64,000 nt of DNA from Distichodus sexfasciatus. Its lineage: Eukaryota > Chordata > Actinopteri > Characiformes > Distichodontidae. The notes beneath the pieces are model-generated. The model saw only the letters and a list, made by a program, of their open reading frames with translations. It was not told the origin of the DNA and did no database searches. This document shows, piece by piece, positions 33,301 through 46,140 of the stretch (positions are counted from its first letter, which is position 1; the number at the start of each line of letters is the position of its first letter). The stretch spans positions 1,046,379 to 1,110,378 of the forward strand of contig JAVGVS010000107.1 of NCBI GenBank assembly GCA_032718565.1. Direction: 5' to 3'. A program made the translations under genes and the position numbers.

Positions 33301-36300
33301 CACATTTAACAATCAAATGTGTATAATATTTTCTGATTTTTAATGCACTTTTTATTTTATGGTTTTACCACAGTCCCAATTTCATATATTTTTTAGGCTG
33401 ACCCCTGAAATAATGTTTCCCATGTCATTTATGGTGTATATAATATTTCACCTAGTTGGGCTTTGCAGCTCTCTATGGTCTTGTCCAGACTCCTGGTGGG
33501 TTTCTTAGGGGAGGTTAGAAGTACTGAAGTTCCTTGTTGCTGGTTCTGCTGCTGTACACTCTCACTCAGCTCATTTAGGTCCATCTCTGCTTTTACGCGA
33601 TCTGATGGCAAAGACAAATGTCAGCCATGTTTAGCCAGCAGCCCTCAAATTCCACTACTACTTCCACTACTGCTTTATGATTCTCTACCAGCACGCTGCA
33701 CTGGGATGCATCATTGATATGCTGGAGTTATAGAGCCAAAATACATAAAATGGACGGATATCACTTTTTTTTTGCCAGACCCACCAAGATTGAGGTTTAG
33801 GATGCTGCCCGTGGTCTGAGTTCTCTCCTGTTTCAGGGACATAGATAGGGCGGGCTTCGGACTACCTGTAGTCTTCAAAGATGCTGGGGATGCTGTGGAA
33901 AAAAAAAATTGTAATCAAGATAATGGAAAAATGAACAGTAAGTTGCTGTTTAAATATACCCTCAACCTATTAAACCGATTAAAGGAATGGCTTAGGGAAA
34001 TCACCATATTCCACTTTCTCTGTTTTATTTAGATTTTTATTGTAGTTCTGCTTTGTGTAAGATCCCAGCCCAGACCGGGGGAGGAATCCACCTCATCAGA
34101 AAGGCCATCTGACCAGGACTCCAGTTCCAGACCTTCACAACAACATCAGTTTACCAGATCAACATCACCAGAATTCTAGCCAATTACATTCACAGAACCT
34201 GTATTTAAGGCCTTCACGTACTACCATTCTTTGCGAAGTATTGTCATGCCTAGTGCTACATACCAAGCATTCCTTATGTTTGCCTATCTTTGTTTTGACC
34301 CTTGCTCTCTGTTTTTGGACTACCCCTCTGCTTCTGGCGATTTGGATTTGTTTGCCTCATGGACAGTGTTTTGTGCTTTAATAAACTCTTTGCTTTTTGC
34401 CAATTTACCCCTGTGCCTGTGACCTGGTTCTGTCGACTCTGCGTTTGGGTTCACCCGCCGGTCGTTACACTCTGGTTATACAAAGACAACAGCAATTATT
34501 AATGTACTACTTGTGAACACTTGCAAGACCCATATTAGCATTATGTGTTGGTGTGGCGATTATTCAGTAGTTACATGCTTTCAGTACTTTTGAACAAACT
34601 TTAAAATCACAGATCCAGTCCATCACAGGATACAATGGTTTTGGACATAAATATCTTACCCACTGAACCACATAGAATTAATGTGACATTTGGATTAATT
34701 ATAAGCACTTAGTTAAAGATGTAAATATACATTTTTACAACAGTTACTCATTCGTGCATGTGGTCGTCTGGCTTTGATTGTATTTTGTGATTTATCTCAG
34801 TTTTGTCAAGGAACCTCTGTATCAGTTTGCAGCACTAATTAAATTCCATATTATCTACACCCCTTTATACTGTATATATTTGTTTCTTAAAGCCAAAGGA
34901 AGATATAGACAATACTGTAGAGTGGACAGATCTTTACTACAATGAAAAAGCCTACATGTGAAGACTATATATAATATAAAATATAAAACTTCCATTACCA
35001 TGCAGTTAATACTACAATGACCGGGTGAATCCATCCCTACATATCTAATGCCGCAGGTCCCCTGGTCATTTTCATAACTGTTTTATTAGTACAGCTACAG
35101 TATTGTTTTATTGAGTTTGAATTCCTTATGTAAAAGTAGTTATGGAGACATACTATTTAATAGGTTAGATTGGAACTGTGTTGATCTGGTACAAGCAATG
35201 ATCCTCTTTGTTGAATTTAAAACTTGCTGGCTCAAAATTTCCTAATTTTGTAAAATAAAATGTGCCACTGTAAACACTGCATTGTAGTAGAACCTATAAG
35301 CTGTTTATTTTATTACGGTAACACTCTCTCTCATGGTCTATTGACTAATCCTACACTAAAATAATACGACTAGATTATATCGAGTACCTGTGCAGTCCAT
35401 GGAATCTTCTCCTGCACTGCAGTGACTGGAAGGTACTCTCGCACCTCGATCTGACCCGTCTTGTTCCTGATCAGACCCAGTATGCACCGACGAGTTGGTG
35501 CTCATTGGCGACCGAGGCATGTCCGTCACTGAAATCCTACGTGCCGTTACTAATGGCATCATGTTCTTGCCGAGGATCATTTTGGGAGATGCGGTCATGT
35601 CAAAGGTGAACTTGACTTTGTCCTGTTTATCTGACATAGCCGTCCCTTTCTTAGGATTTCCTGGGTCCAGAAGCATCTGGAACTGGTTGTTGGGTGTGTA
35701 GGGCGTTCTGAACGGGGCGTAGTTGAAGACGCCATGTTTTTTGCGTACATTTTCCACATAGACTTCCATTTCCTGCATGGCGCTGTTGAAGATGCTCTTG
35801 GTCTTTTTAACAGAGAAGGGAATCTCTTTGGACATGAGGTAACAGTTGTTGATTGGCACCCACGCTCTGCAGGGAAAAATGAGAAATTATATTTCCAACA
35901 AAGTCATTGTCATTATGACATTACAGTCTTAAAGAAAGGTTAGTTCAAAACCATTTCGCCTCTCTAAATAACAAGTTATTTTTCCTCTAACAATTACACA
36001 TACAATCTTTACATTACATTACATTATATTTTTATACTACATTTATACTACATTTATACTACATTATCTTTACATTTTGCTTCTCATGTTCAGTGCATCA
36101 ATTTCTTTATGTATCAGAATCAGAATGAAGTTTATTGCTGAATATGTTCACACATCCAAGGAATTGGCTTTGGAGGTTGGTGCAAAACAGGTTGGATAAT
36201 TAAAAAAATATATATATACACAAGATATAAATAAATATGATAATTAGAATGTACAATTAGAGTAAATTTATATATATATGAAATTCTGGGCGATAAAAAT

Positions 36301-39300
36301 CATGTACAGGTGACCAAAACCCACAGTAACCTACAACAACTGTGAGCTGTGGGATGTGAGCAAGACTCTTAACGCTAAATTTCTCCAGGGAGACTGTGTC
36401 TGTACTTAGAAAATGTAAGCTGATCTGGATAAGAGCGCCCGATAAATGCAGCACATGTAAATGAAGGAAACCTTCTAAGATATGTGTATGAGCTGTGAAT
36501 AATGAGTAATGTGGACCAACCTGTCATGCTGCCCAAAGAAGCGCGCATCCACCTGGCCATCCTTTTCCCTCAAAGCTTTAGCAGGCCAGAAAGGAAAGCC
36601 TTTCAGTTTGGCCCAAACCAAGGGATGGGGTTGTGACTGGACGCAAAAATGTACAGAAAATCTGCTGTTAGTTATCATTCCCTATGATTTGGGTAATATT
36701 TCACATAACATTCAATTTACATGAGATCCATTATAGACAAAACATGAAAAATCTACGAACAATTGCAAAAAGAAATGCAATGATGCAGACTGGCCTTTAA
36801 ATAAAATAATTTTGGGCTTACACAAGGTTCACAGAACCAGTTGTCTCTCTTTTGGCAAGCTGACAGGTAGCACTCTGGACAAACTTCAATTTCGTTTATC
36901 TGGGTAATGAAAACCAGACCATGCATCTCTCAGTTTCCATGTATGATTTTTTTTCTCCAATAATGGTTACTTCTTAAGACTACTTAAGACTGTTTCATGA
37001 TCATCCCAAATAATACTCACTTCATGCTCACAGATCTTTACAATAACCTTTGCCGTTGCAGTCAGTTTATGATTCCCTGCAAGAGAGGCGTGTGTAAGCT
37101 AAAACAGGTCACTTCAATATAAAACCAAACAAGGAAGCTTTATAACAGAACTAACCTCCATTGTAAATGATACAGTTGTGTAGGATCCATTTCACGTCAG
37201 CCAAAAACGCCTCGGTACAGCCATACAGCTTCTTTTTGATATTCTGCAGACATAACAGCATTCAGTTTCAAGCCATATTTAGAACTAAGCTCTCACTCTC
37301 TGTCATCTGTGGAGGTGGAAACAAGTGCAATAATATTTCTCACATCAAAGAACTTAAGTTACCTTCTCTAGTGTGCACAGGTCCATGGGATGGAAAATAT
37401 ACTCTGCATAATCTGGATGTTGCTCCAGAGGGACAGGTTTTAGAAACGGTTCCGTCTACAAAAAAGTAAAAGAGATAGCTTAGAATTTATCTGATAATGA
37501 GGCCATTATCTTAGACCGGAGTGACCCGTCCTATACATACAGGAATCTGAATTTTCTGTCTAAAATTAAGATGTTCTGACCCAGCTGTCCTTAGTTACTA
37601 ACAACAAATACCTTATAGCTTTGAGCAATGTAGTCAGGATTTTTTTTAAATCAGCAGTTAATTTTTATGAATTTTTAGGAGAAATTATAATAAACAGTCA
37701 TTAGTGGTTGAGCCTGCCTATACACCATCTCATCCCGGATAAGAATGAATACCTCCTGACAAATATTTCCATTGCTATCAGTCTAAAAATGATGAGTGAT
37801 GATGAGTGTAGGAACTACGAACAAACTTTGACCCGAATATGAGTCGTTCACATTAATGAAGACTTACTCCAGGTTGCTTCATTTTCTGCAGGGCAAACTT
37901 CAACAAGTAGGACAGCTGTTCCAGGTTTAGCATGGTCATAGCCTTGCTCTGAGTCTCGATACACTCTGCCACCGTTATTTTCTAAAAGAAAAAGAACATT
38001 AAAAGTAATGCAGTAGATTGTTTGATAAAGATTTGACAAATTAAAGGATGGTGGTTAATACCATATGAGCTACTGGAGGCCAGCAATAGCAAAAGCACAG
38101 AGGAAAGACTTAGTAGGAATCACTATGTGTATATATATATATACTACTTGATCTCAGGGTAATGTATAAAAGTATATTTTAGGGCTGGGAAATAGAGCAT
38201 CTATTATCTGTGAATGTATAGATAATTGCATTAATAACGGCTTGTTGAGCTTTTCACTTATATCAGTATGTTCAGTGAATGGTTTCCATGTTGTGTAAAA
38301 TTCAAAAAACGTTTCTTAAAAATAATCATTGCAACCAAACACATTTGATTGGTAGGACAGTTATTATTGTGAAATATGCAGAAATATGCATGCAACTTGT
38401 TTTAAGTTATATCCCCCAGTTGTGTATATGCCATATGACATTAGGCTGAAAACCTACTGAAAAGTGGTTCCAAATCCAAATCTAAACTGTAAAATGATGC
38501 CTTGGCATGCTTCCAAATTCCCAGTCAACTCAGAATTTACAGCAACGCAATGTTTACTAGTTATCAAACAGTGGTGGGGGGCAGCTAACTAGAAGTAGCG
38601 CTGCTACTAGCTTCACTATTTTTTTTCTAGTAGCTTATCAGTGACAGCTACTTTTAAAATTCTGTAGCTTTAAAAGTAACTAACTGCTTTTTCATTACAA
38701 GTTGCGATGCACCTTTGCAAATTTATTGTCAAGCAGAGGTTTCTGATTGCTGTTGAATTGGCAGAAATGGCATCTTATAGGTTGCAGCGCACATGCTCAT
38801 TGCCTCACAGCACGCTCTTGTCAGCTGCGAGATGGAGTCGGTGGATGGAGTTCACCTTGGAGAAGCAATAATTTGTGGCCATGAAATAGCTTGAAAGTTG
38901 GCTGTAGCGTAGCTCATTTTAGCCATAAGTAGATTAATTTTAACCATAAAAGTTAGCTTCCCCAACACCGTCTCCAAAGCGCCAAAAACTCTTGCTCTGA
39001 ATCCACACCCCCTACACCTCACGTTTGTCCACTGGGTACCTCACACTCAGGACAGAACCAATCGCCTTCGGGCTCGGCAGCCAGTTTGAGGCACTTGGCG
39101 TGGTAGACGCGTGGACAGAGCTCACAGCAGAGCACCTGGCCCTCGCGGTGGCACACCCAGCAATAGAAGTCGTTCCTCCCGTCCTGCGGCACAACATCAA
39201 CAGGGTCTGAGGTGAGTGCTGGCTGCTTGACATAGTAAAAGGGACCATGCCTTAGCTCACACTGAAACGCAGGCAACAAGAGAGACAGGGGGAGGCAGCT

Positions 39301-42300
39301 GTCAAAAACACACACCACAACACTGCAGGGGAGAAACAGCAGAAGCAAGGCTCTGCAAAAACAACAGAAGTCAACAAAGCCAACACACGCAGGCAGAATC
39401 ACTGTAAGAATTTTTGCTTCAAAGCAGGAGCAAAGCGACTGTCATGCTGGAGGGATACGCAGTGAGGTTTTGTTTTTTTTTTGCTTAAGACCTACAAAGC
39501 GTTTGATGAAGAAGAGCTTTGGGAGCGGCATCAATGGCAGGATGATGCCTTACCCTGCTGAAAAAAGTACAGACCAGCATTGATTACAAATTTGCTAGAG
39601 ATTGTCATTTGCTAGTCATTGCTAGGGTTCGAAACACAGTCCAAGCTGTTAGCGCCATAAGCAGGTTTGATGAGAATGCTTAAATGTAAAATAGCTCTGC
39701 ATCTACCGTCTTAAGACAGTGACCAGCTAAAAATCAGCCAGTTGCGTCAAATCGCAAAAATGCCTCTCCAGCAAGAAGGTCAACAGCTCCTTTGTAAAGC
39801 CCCAGATACCAAAACAGAGATGCAGAATGACAAGCATCAACACTGTCAAAAATATTAAGCACAGTAGCATTGGTTTAAAAGGTCCCAACCAGCATTGCCA
39901 TCATGTACTTTTCAAATCTCATTAAGTCATTACACAACATCAGATTTGGGTTTGAATTACCCAAGTCAAGCCAGTCTACACTTCTGCACTTGGTATCTTG
40001 TGTGTCATTTACAAAAGCTTCAAACAGGGCAAATGCTGCAGTATATAGTCATTCAAGGTAAGACTTTCTGTGACCATGAAGCAAGTCTAGAACTACAGAA
40101 CCTAGATACTAGTCTAAACCCAGTGTATGCACTAGGTAGAAAAGTGTAGGTATAGATCCAGACAGGGTCCTACCTGATCTTTGCTGCTATTTGCAACTGG
40201 GCCAGGTTTCTTTTTCTTCTTGGCAGGACTAGGAGAGGTGTCGGAAGGAGAGTGGCCATTTGAGGAATGAGGTGGACTGGGCGCATTGCGTTTTGTGGCA
40301 GCCAGGGCTGGTTCTGGTGACCCTAGCTCAGGAACTATCACTAGGGGGACAGATAAATACTTTATGATGTGACATGAGAGCAAAAAGTTGAGAAGATTAA
40401 AAGTTTGCTTATACTTCAGCAGTATATTCTACTCTCTGATTGGCTAGTTTTGCTCATGAACAATGCAAAACAGTTTGCTAGATAAAATCAATAGCTGTTT
40501 CCAACCCACACTAGATGCACCAATAAAGGAAGGGAAAACATTTAAACAAATATCTGCTTTACCTTTAGGTTGTGCTGAAACCTCCATCCCTTCTGTAACA
40601 TCAGACTCAGTCTTGATCTCCTCCTCAGCCAAACTAAAGTGAGAAGAGAAGAGCAAGAGGGAGAGAAAGAGACCATGGGACAAGGGAAAACAGTACGAAA
40701 AAGATGGCGAAAATATCTTAAGGTTTGCTCCCGAGATAGAAACCTGAGGTGATGCAATCGAATCTCGGGAGATGTCTTGTTATTCGGTGCAGCCACCCAG
40801 CACTTGCTACTCTTAACTCTTGCTAGATCTCATTTCTAGAATACGCAAAACCATCCTCAAAATGGTGCCTTTTAAAGCCTGCCCGGTCCCAACCAAGCCA
40901 CATTGCTGACTGTGAGGGTTTTAGTCCAGGTTTTGAAGTTAGGTTTACTGAGGGAGGGCTGATTAATTAGATAGCAGCACAGCAAGATCATTCCCTTCAG
41001 TGAGCAGGGCATGTCTCATGTGGGCCAAGCATTTTTTCTTAAGGAATCATGAGAATTACCCCTCTGAGCGAGGAGAGTCACATGGGGCAAAACGTCTCCT
41101 AGTCAACAGGGGTAGCACCACCGAACGCTCATCAACACACTAGTCCCTTTAGATTTGTACTGTTTGACAAAATTGACTATTACTTAATGAGCAAAGCACA
41201 ATTCCACCATTTAATTAACTAGAATTATTTGCTGCATCAGCCAAGGCCAGGGTTAATGATATGAGGATCTTGATTTGAAATATGAATAAGTCCATGTACA
41301 GTCATCAGTTGTGTCGTGTTGTATAAGTGATTGACTTTTCCACAAAGATAAACGGCCTCGTTCACCAAACAATTCTTAAGATTTTAGACATTTTAATTGT
41401 ATATTATTATACAACTGTAGAATTGAAAAAACCCCAAGAATCTCATGTTTTATACCAACAACCATGCAATAAATATTTGTGTAAGCGTACTCTTCAGTAC
41501 TCATAGATTCCGACCTAAGAACAAATCTCAAATAAGAAAACATGGCTGAATGTTACAATCTTAATGAAAACCTTGTGAGTATGTTTTAAGATCAAATTCT
41601 TTCTTAATAACGGTTGGTGAGTGTGGTACACTGTGTCCAATTTCCATTCTGAATTCAACTGTATAATAATTAGAAGTAGCATTCAAATACCGTCTGCTCA
41701 TTTCCCCCACAATGCAACAGTGCCTTAAAAAATGATAAAAACAAGGCCTGTTTAGTAACCTGACAAAGAGGAGGGAAGGCATTGATATTACTAGTCAGTT
41801 TTCTAATTGTGCTCTGTCTGACCAGTCACAACAAAAACCACGACACAGCTCAGGACATCACTCAATGATGGCAGGGCAAGCTGACAAGATCAGACCAAGA
41901 ATCACCAGCTTAACCGCTGAGGCAGGAGGAGGGCGATGGGTATAGGAGAGAGAGGTTCCTTAAGACGGAACGAGAGAATGACAGATGAAGAATCTGGTTC
42001 ACAGGTCAGCAAACAGCTTAAGGATCTTACATTACAGAGTAACCTTCTCTAGACAGTATTAACATACAGACTGAAACCAAATCCGAAACCTATTGATCCA
42101 GTTCTCTCCTCTGGCCCTTTGTTTGTGAAAGGAATGAGACAGAATGGGCATGATGGGCACTGAAGATTGTCTGCCAAGCCTCGTCTTGAGAACACAGCAT
42201 TAAAATAATAACAATGATAATATTCCTCTGCCAGGACAATGAGTGGGTGACATGTGAGAGTGAAGTCGTGAGTAAAGGCCAACATTTTCCTTTCAGAAAA

Positions 42301-45296
42301 GCAGCATGCTCATCTGGTAAAGAACAGACCAACAGATAAGGCCACAGTGGGTGACAAGGCAGATTAGATTAACCAAAATAAAGGCCACAACACATTTACC
42401 ATGCCAAGGAGTAAAACTCACCTGATCACAGGTAGGCCTCAACGGTCCAGCTCTGTCAGCTTAAAGTTCTACGGTCAAAGTGGAATTTTCTTGGTATAAT
42501 GTGTGATTACTATGAACCATAACTTGGAAAAAACCTATGAGTAAACGTTTAAAAAAAAATAAGGCCCTTGGGACTTTCCAGCTGACCTACGTGAAGGCCG
42601 GCTGTAGCGCCATTAGTGCATCACACACGGGCCTTGGCTCCTGCTCACAAAGTGCGACCGTGTTCATCAGACCCTTAATTCCTCGGCGAGGAAGGTGTGG
42701 TTTGGTCACAGAGTCCGTCAGCTTTGGGAAAAGGAGGATCTGGACGAGAATCAGCAGGTCAAGCGGGAGAACCAGTCCTGGACCTGATCCACACTGCCAC
42801 AGCGAGCTCCAGAATGGAACACACAAATACAGAGAGAGAGCGAGAAAGAGAAACACGCACACACACACACACACACACGCACACAAAGAAAGGGCCGGAA
42901 TCTTCTAGAATGTTCTAAGGAGCCAAGCGGTTGCCCCTCTCACTGTCAACAAAGGCCATCCAATCTGAGGGCCCGTCGCAGGCAAGGAATGGAGAGACAG
43001 ACGGCTGTGAATGCAGAGATAACTGGACAGAGAGTGAGCGAGCAGAGATCTCTTTTTTTCCCTCCTCTCTCTCTTGCGCTCTCTCTCTCTCTCCTCACAG
43101 GAAATGAGAATGGCTGTTGCTTCCCCTCCCCCACCGCTCTGCCGAACGTCCCCCTCCTCCCCTCCCTTTAGGCCTGATCTCGCACGTCCACACCACAGGA
43201 GCTTTACAGTAAACAGGCAGAGAGAGCAAGCTATGAGCCGTACAATACAGGTTCCCGTCTCGAGATCCAAACATAAACAAGCGCATTAAGAAGTGCGCAG
43301 CATTTTCTATCCATAACCTGGATGATCCGTCACAAAGGAAAATTTCGGAGGAATGTGGAGAAGCTGTCCCAATGCTTTGAGCAGGAAAGCACCATAGTTT
43401 CCTCTATCACAGCTGAACAAATCTCACAAATGGCTTTTACCATATTTATGCTGACACTGATTGGCTGAATTTGACCTCCTTTTGTCCTTCAGCCATTCGG
43501 TTGAAGAGCTCTGCTCACCCAGCTGTATTGGTTTCCATTGAAGAAAGGAAAAAAGGCACCAAAAATCCTTAATTGCACTCTCCTTGAAAGAGGTGTGACT
43601 GGAAACACCTGCTCTGTGAGACACTACACAAGACAAAGCTCAAGTGACATTTCACACATTAATCCATTTTTCCCCCCTTTTTGTATGAAGCAAGATCTCT
43701 TGCACAATAATCTCCCCAGGCTCACAGCAAACACATTTTAGCCAGGAAATGCCTGATCATACCTTTTCGGAACGGATAATGCTGACGTATTCTTCATTTG
43801 GTGGCCTATACGTCTGAATCAATGGTGGTTGTGAATTTTTTCCAGAACAGGCCCTTCTTTCTGCTGCTCAGGCTGCGACCGTTTCTCCCATTGGTCGAGA
43901 CGCTTGCATAAGGCCGGCTGATTGGCCAGTTTGCAGTGCCATACTATGCCCTGTTTATTTCACCCACTCTCTCACACAAGAACGGACTAAAATTCACAGA
44001 TCCCACGTGGATGCTGAAGACATTAATAAGACCATGTGATGCATTCTGTTTCAATACATTTTTGTCACATAAGGCGAGGTTAATTTGAGGTTTGCTTCCT
44101 GATCATTTCAAGTTTCAACCGGTATCCTTGTAGAAAACAAGAACAAAGGGTTGCTGAGAACAGAGCGTGGCTGTCATTTTGCGGCTTAAATTCCGTTTTT
44201 TGTGAGACGGTCTGCTTCGATGCTTTGATATCATTTAGGATACGTTTGATCCTTTCTTTTTTTTTTGACTTCGACTGGGAAACACAAAACACCTCAAATA
44301 AATAATATTAGAAAATCCTGTCAAATCCATTATGAAGCAGCACTGCTGGAGCTCTACCTCTGATCATGCAAATTTAGGAAATGCTGTCATGACAGATTAG
44401 TGTGCTGCAGAAGATATGTATGTTTATAATTCTGGAACACAAAGGTTTCTCCAGACTACTCTTCGTGAACCAGCATGACGCAACACGCTCGTCTGCACTG
44501 CTTGAGGCAGAACGTGGCATCAGCGTCAGCCCACCCATATGGTCATATATTACTGACACCGGAAAAAAAAGAGAGGACGCCATTGCTTATGTCTTCCCCA
44601 GAACACAGCATAAGGCGAAATGCTGTGTATTAAAGATGGGAATAACAAAAATAAACCCAGCTTTAAAAAAAAAACCCAAAAAACAGGAGTCTATGGAAAA
44701 ATACAGTAATGATGAAGCTGATATTTGTTCATATAATGGCTGCCCTGCTCCTAAAAAAATCCGCTAATGAAATGACCGTGTCCGAGAATCCTCCTAGTTT
44801 CACGCAAGCATTATCAGCACAGCAATTTTTGAATAAAATGTGCCACCTTTGTGTGTGTGTGCGTGCGTGTGCATGTGGGTGGTAATGGCATTCTCAGATT
44901 AGCAAGATAGTGCATGCTGTGATACAATAAAGAGCATGCAAATATGACAGTGTCAGGTAAGAACTGCATAAAAATGGCCCACAATATAAATGGAAATAAA
45001 CAATAAATCATCACATTTTTTGAGCTATTAATCTGAGATGGGTGGGGAAGATTTATATTTTAAAAAATCATGACTGAATAGCAAAGAATAGAGATGGAAC
45101 AAGATAATATTTGAGGTGTGTTTTACTGTTTTAAAACATTTCATAAAATATTTTAAATAAATATATATTTTTACTTTCTGTTTTATGGGTGTGGACTTCA
45201 TCTGCATTTATCTATCTGGTCTCTGTGAGGCTGCCCCTACTGACCTCTGGGCACTAACTGCAGTTTCTATCTGATGTGCCACCATTTTCCCTGCCC

Positions 45297-45355
<59 letters not shown>

Positions 45356-45898
45356 TGGGACAGGCAGTCAGCTCATAAAAGAGGTTACACCAACCAGTCA
45401 CCCCTCCCCCATTCCCAATCCCACAATCCCCTTCCTTCTGTCCCTATTCCAGCAGGGGGTTGGGGGAGGGGGAGGTGAAGGTGGGTGGGGGGTGCAAAGG
45501 GGCAAAAATAAGAGGTCTATGCTCACTCTCCAGTCAAAAGTTACGGGGGAAATGCAGCATCTGCCACATATTTGCTTGCCACTCTAGTCGTGAGTAATGG
45601 CCGACCGAGTTTGCTTTGCGATCATGTGACGTGCAAGAGTGCAAAGCTCAGGAGCGAGAGCACAAGAGAGATCTGCCTTCCCTTCTAAGGCCTCCTGCCC
45701 CTCCTCCTCCTCCTCCTCCTCCAACCCCCCTCCTTCTTCTTCTTCTTCTTCTTCTTTGCCCTGTTTTTCTATGTGAGAGGCCTTGCCCGGGCCTTCAGGC
45801 TCAGAAACTGAAAATGAACAGTGGTTAACAATCGACGGAAGTCGGTCAAAAGGACGGCAGAGCAGAATAAAACGGAAAGCTTACCTCTGTGGATGCAT
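27340..45898 (-). CDS. zmynd8: ZMYND8 (PRKCBP1) chromatin reader, PHD-Bromo-PWWP-MYND, 20 coding exons, 1121 aa
   Basis: Coding exons: 45898-45885, 40633-40563, 40340-40174, 39261-39040, 37981-37868, 37455-37363, 37243-37156, 37076-37021, 36899-36822, 36636-36521, 35866-35388, 33892-33785, 33601-33452, 33120-32626, 32538-32095, 30282-30170, 29742-29662, 29241-29163, 28750-28511, 27497-27340. They sum to 3366 nt, in frame throughout. The start MHPQSLAEEEIKTESD matches the human long isoform. Domains: PHD about 115-157 (Cys/His set complete); bromodomain about 160-275 with acetyl-lysine-binding Asn255 in CIIYNGG; zinc-binding CPEC...CEPC 282-301; PWWP from 304 (HPLVWAKLKGFPFWPAK); acidic Ser/Asp cluster; coiled coil 960-1030; MYND zinc finger 1032-1066. 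ZMYND8 reads acetylated/methylated histone tails and recruits NuRD and KDM5-type corepressors through MYND. The Ser/Pro/Thr-rich linkers and the tail after MYND (51 aa, shorter than human) are diverged. Identity is certain; use of each exon is inferred. Confidence 0.97.
30876..30993. mobile_element. Palindromic MITE-like element, copy 1 (zmynd8 intron)
   Basis: The ends ggggtgtgtttcccaaaagc and gcttttgggaaatgcacccc are inverted copies. The inner part has repeated gctaac/gttagc motifs. Shares arms with 48246-48322. Confidence 0.7.
31733..32030 (-). repeat. Family B repeats, one partial and one near-complete copy
   Basis: A fragment (31733-31815) and an almost full copy (31838-32030) lie in tandem. 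The full copy has tttacatttactgcgttttag, ggggttaagggtcttgctca, cacgacctcttgctccag and cccactagaccaccacc. They are in the zmynd8 intron below the exon at 32095. Confidence 0.7.
34056..34469 (+). mobile_element. Solo LTR-like element in a zmynd8 intron
   Basis: 414 bases beginning tgtaag and ending gttaca (TG...CA). There is a TATA-like tgtatttaagg near 34200, an AATAAA at about 34380 followed by a gt-rich stretch, and near-identical 5-base flanks (ctttg / ctctg). This layout is that of a retrotransposon LTR, probably Gypsy-type in fish. No internal coding region remains. Confidence 0.6.
36113..36195 (-). repeat. LINE 3'-end-like fragment
   Basis: The atcagaatcagaatgaagtt block plus cacatccaaggaattggctt and ggttggtgcaaaac resembles the widespread fish LINE/SINE 3' terminal sequence. 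Assignment is from recognition only. Confidence 0.4.
36340..36450 (+). repeat. Family B repeat fragment
   Basis: gtgagcaagactcttaacgc, ctccagggagactgtgtctg, aaatgtaagctgatctgg and ataagagcgcccgataaatg follow the family B order. In a zmynd8 intron. Confidence 0.6.
38569..38970. mobile_element. hAT-like non-autonomous element
   Basis: Ends cagtggtggggg... and ...ccccaacaccg are inverted and close to the CAGTGTTGGGG/CCCCAACACTG ends of fish hAT MITEs. The interior is rich in tagct/agcta motifs. A related degraded stretch lies at about 30585-30740. In a zmynd8 intron. Confidence 0.5.
43763..43930 (-). promoter_or_regulatory. zmynd8: Possible alternative promoter and first exon of zmynd8
   Basis: On the minus strand there are two CCAAT boxes (attgg at 43890-43894 and 43921-43925), 31 bases apart. 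They are followed about 130 bases on by a good donor (AAAAG|gtatgat, exon edge 43763). A transcript starting here and splicing to coding exon 2 would lose the MHPQ start. It could initiate at the internal Met (ATG at 40585-40587, GGGATGG context), the position where the human short isoform (MDISTRSK) begins. Inference; no transcript evidence. Confidence 0.35.
45300..45354 (+). repeat. (CA)n microsatellite
   Basis: About 27 CA units with a single interruption, in zmynd8 intron 1. Confidence 0.95.
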
Positions 45899-46140
45899 GG
45901 CTGAAAAACTGTAATGTCAGTACTTATGAAACATGGAGGACAGCCTCAGCTTTTTTAGACAAGGGAGGGCTCGCCTCTCCAGGCTCGGCGCTCGGGCCTG
46001 TCTGATCAGAGCCGGGCCGTGACTGGTTACCCTCCCACTGACAGGATGTAAGGCCACAGCTGATTGGCCGAACGGCTTCCTGAGTAATTATCTTTGTTCA
46101 GCGCTGGCAGGAGCAGAAGGAGAAGAGAGGGAGAGAGGGG
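45885..46140 (-). promoter_or_regulatory. zmynd8: 5' exon and promoter region of zmynd8 long isoform
   Basis: The 14-nt coding start (ATG at 45896-45898, codons MHPQ plus two bases) sits directly before a gtaagc donor. Upstream on the minus strand lies a CpG-rich stretch (about 45960-46040) and an inverted CCAAT box (attgg at 46063-46067). There may be a further upstream UTR intron, because ttacag and tttttcag occur just above the ATG. Transcription start is inferred at about 46.0-46.15 kb. Confidence 0.5.

Larger units (their letters stand above)
40634..45884 (-). other. zmynd8: Large first intron of zmynd8
   Basis: 5.25 kb between the MHPQ exon and coding exon 2. Holds (CA)n at 42854-42879 and a CA array at 45300-45354, a CT/GA-rich part (about 43030-43100) and pyrimidine repeats at 45700-45757. 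The possible alternative promoter at 43.76-43.93 kb is annotated separately. ORFs of 100-123 aa in 42.5-45.6 kb look like repeat or UTR sequence. Confidence 0.5.

Noticed and set aside
42537..43289. Several overlapping 60-123 aa ORFs in zmynd8 intron 1
   Set aside because: They run through (CA)n and (CT)n tracts on both strands and do not resemble any protein.
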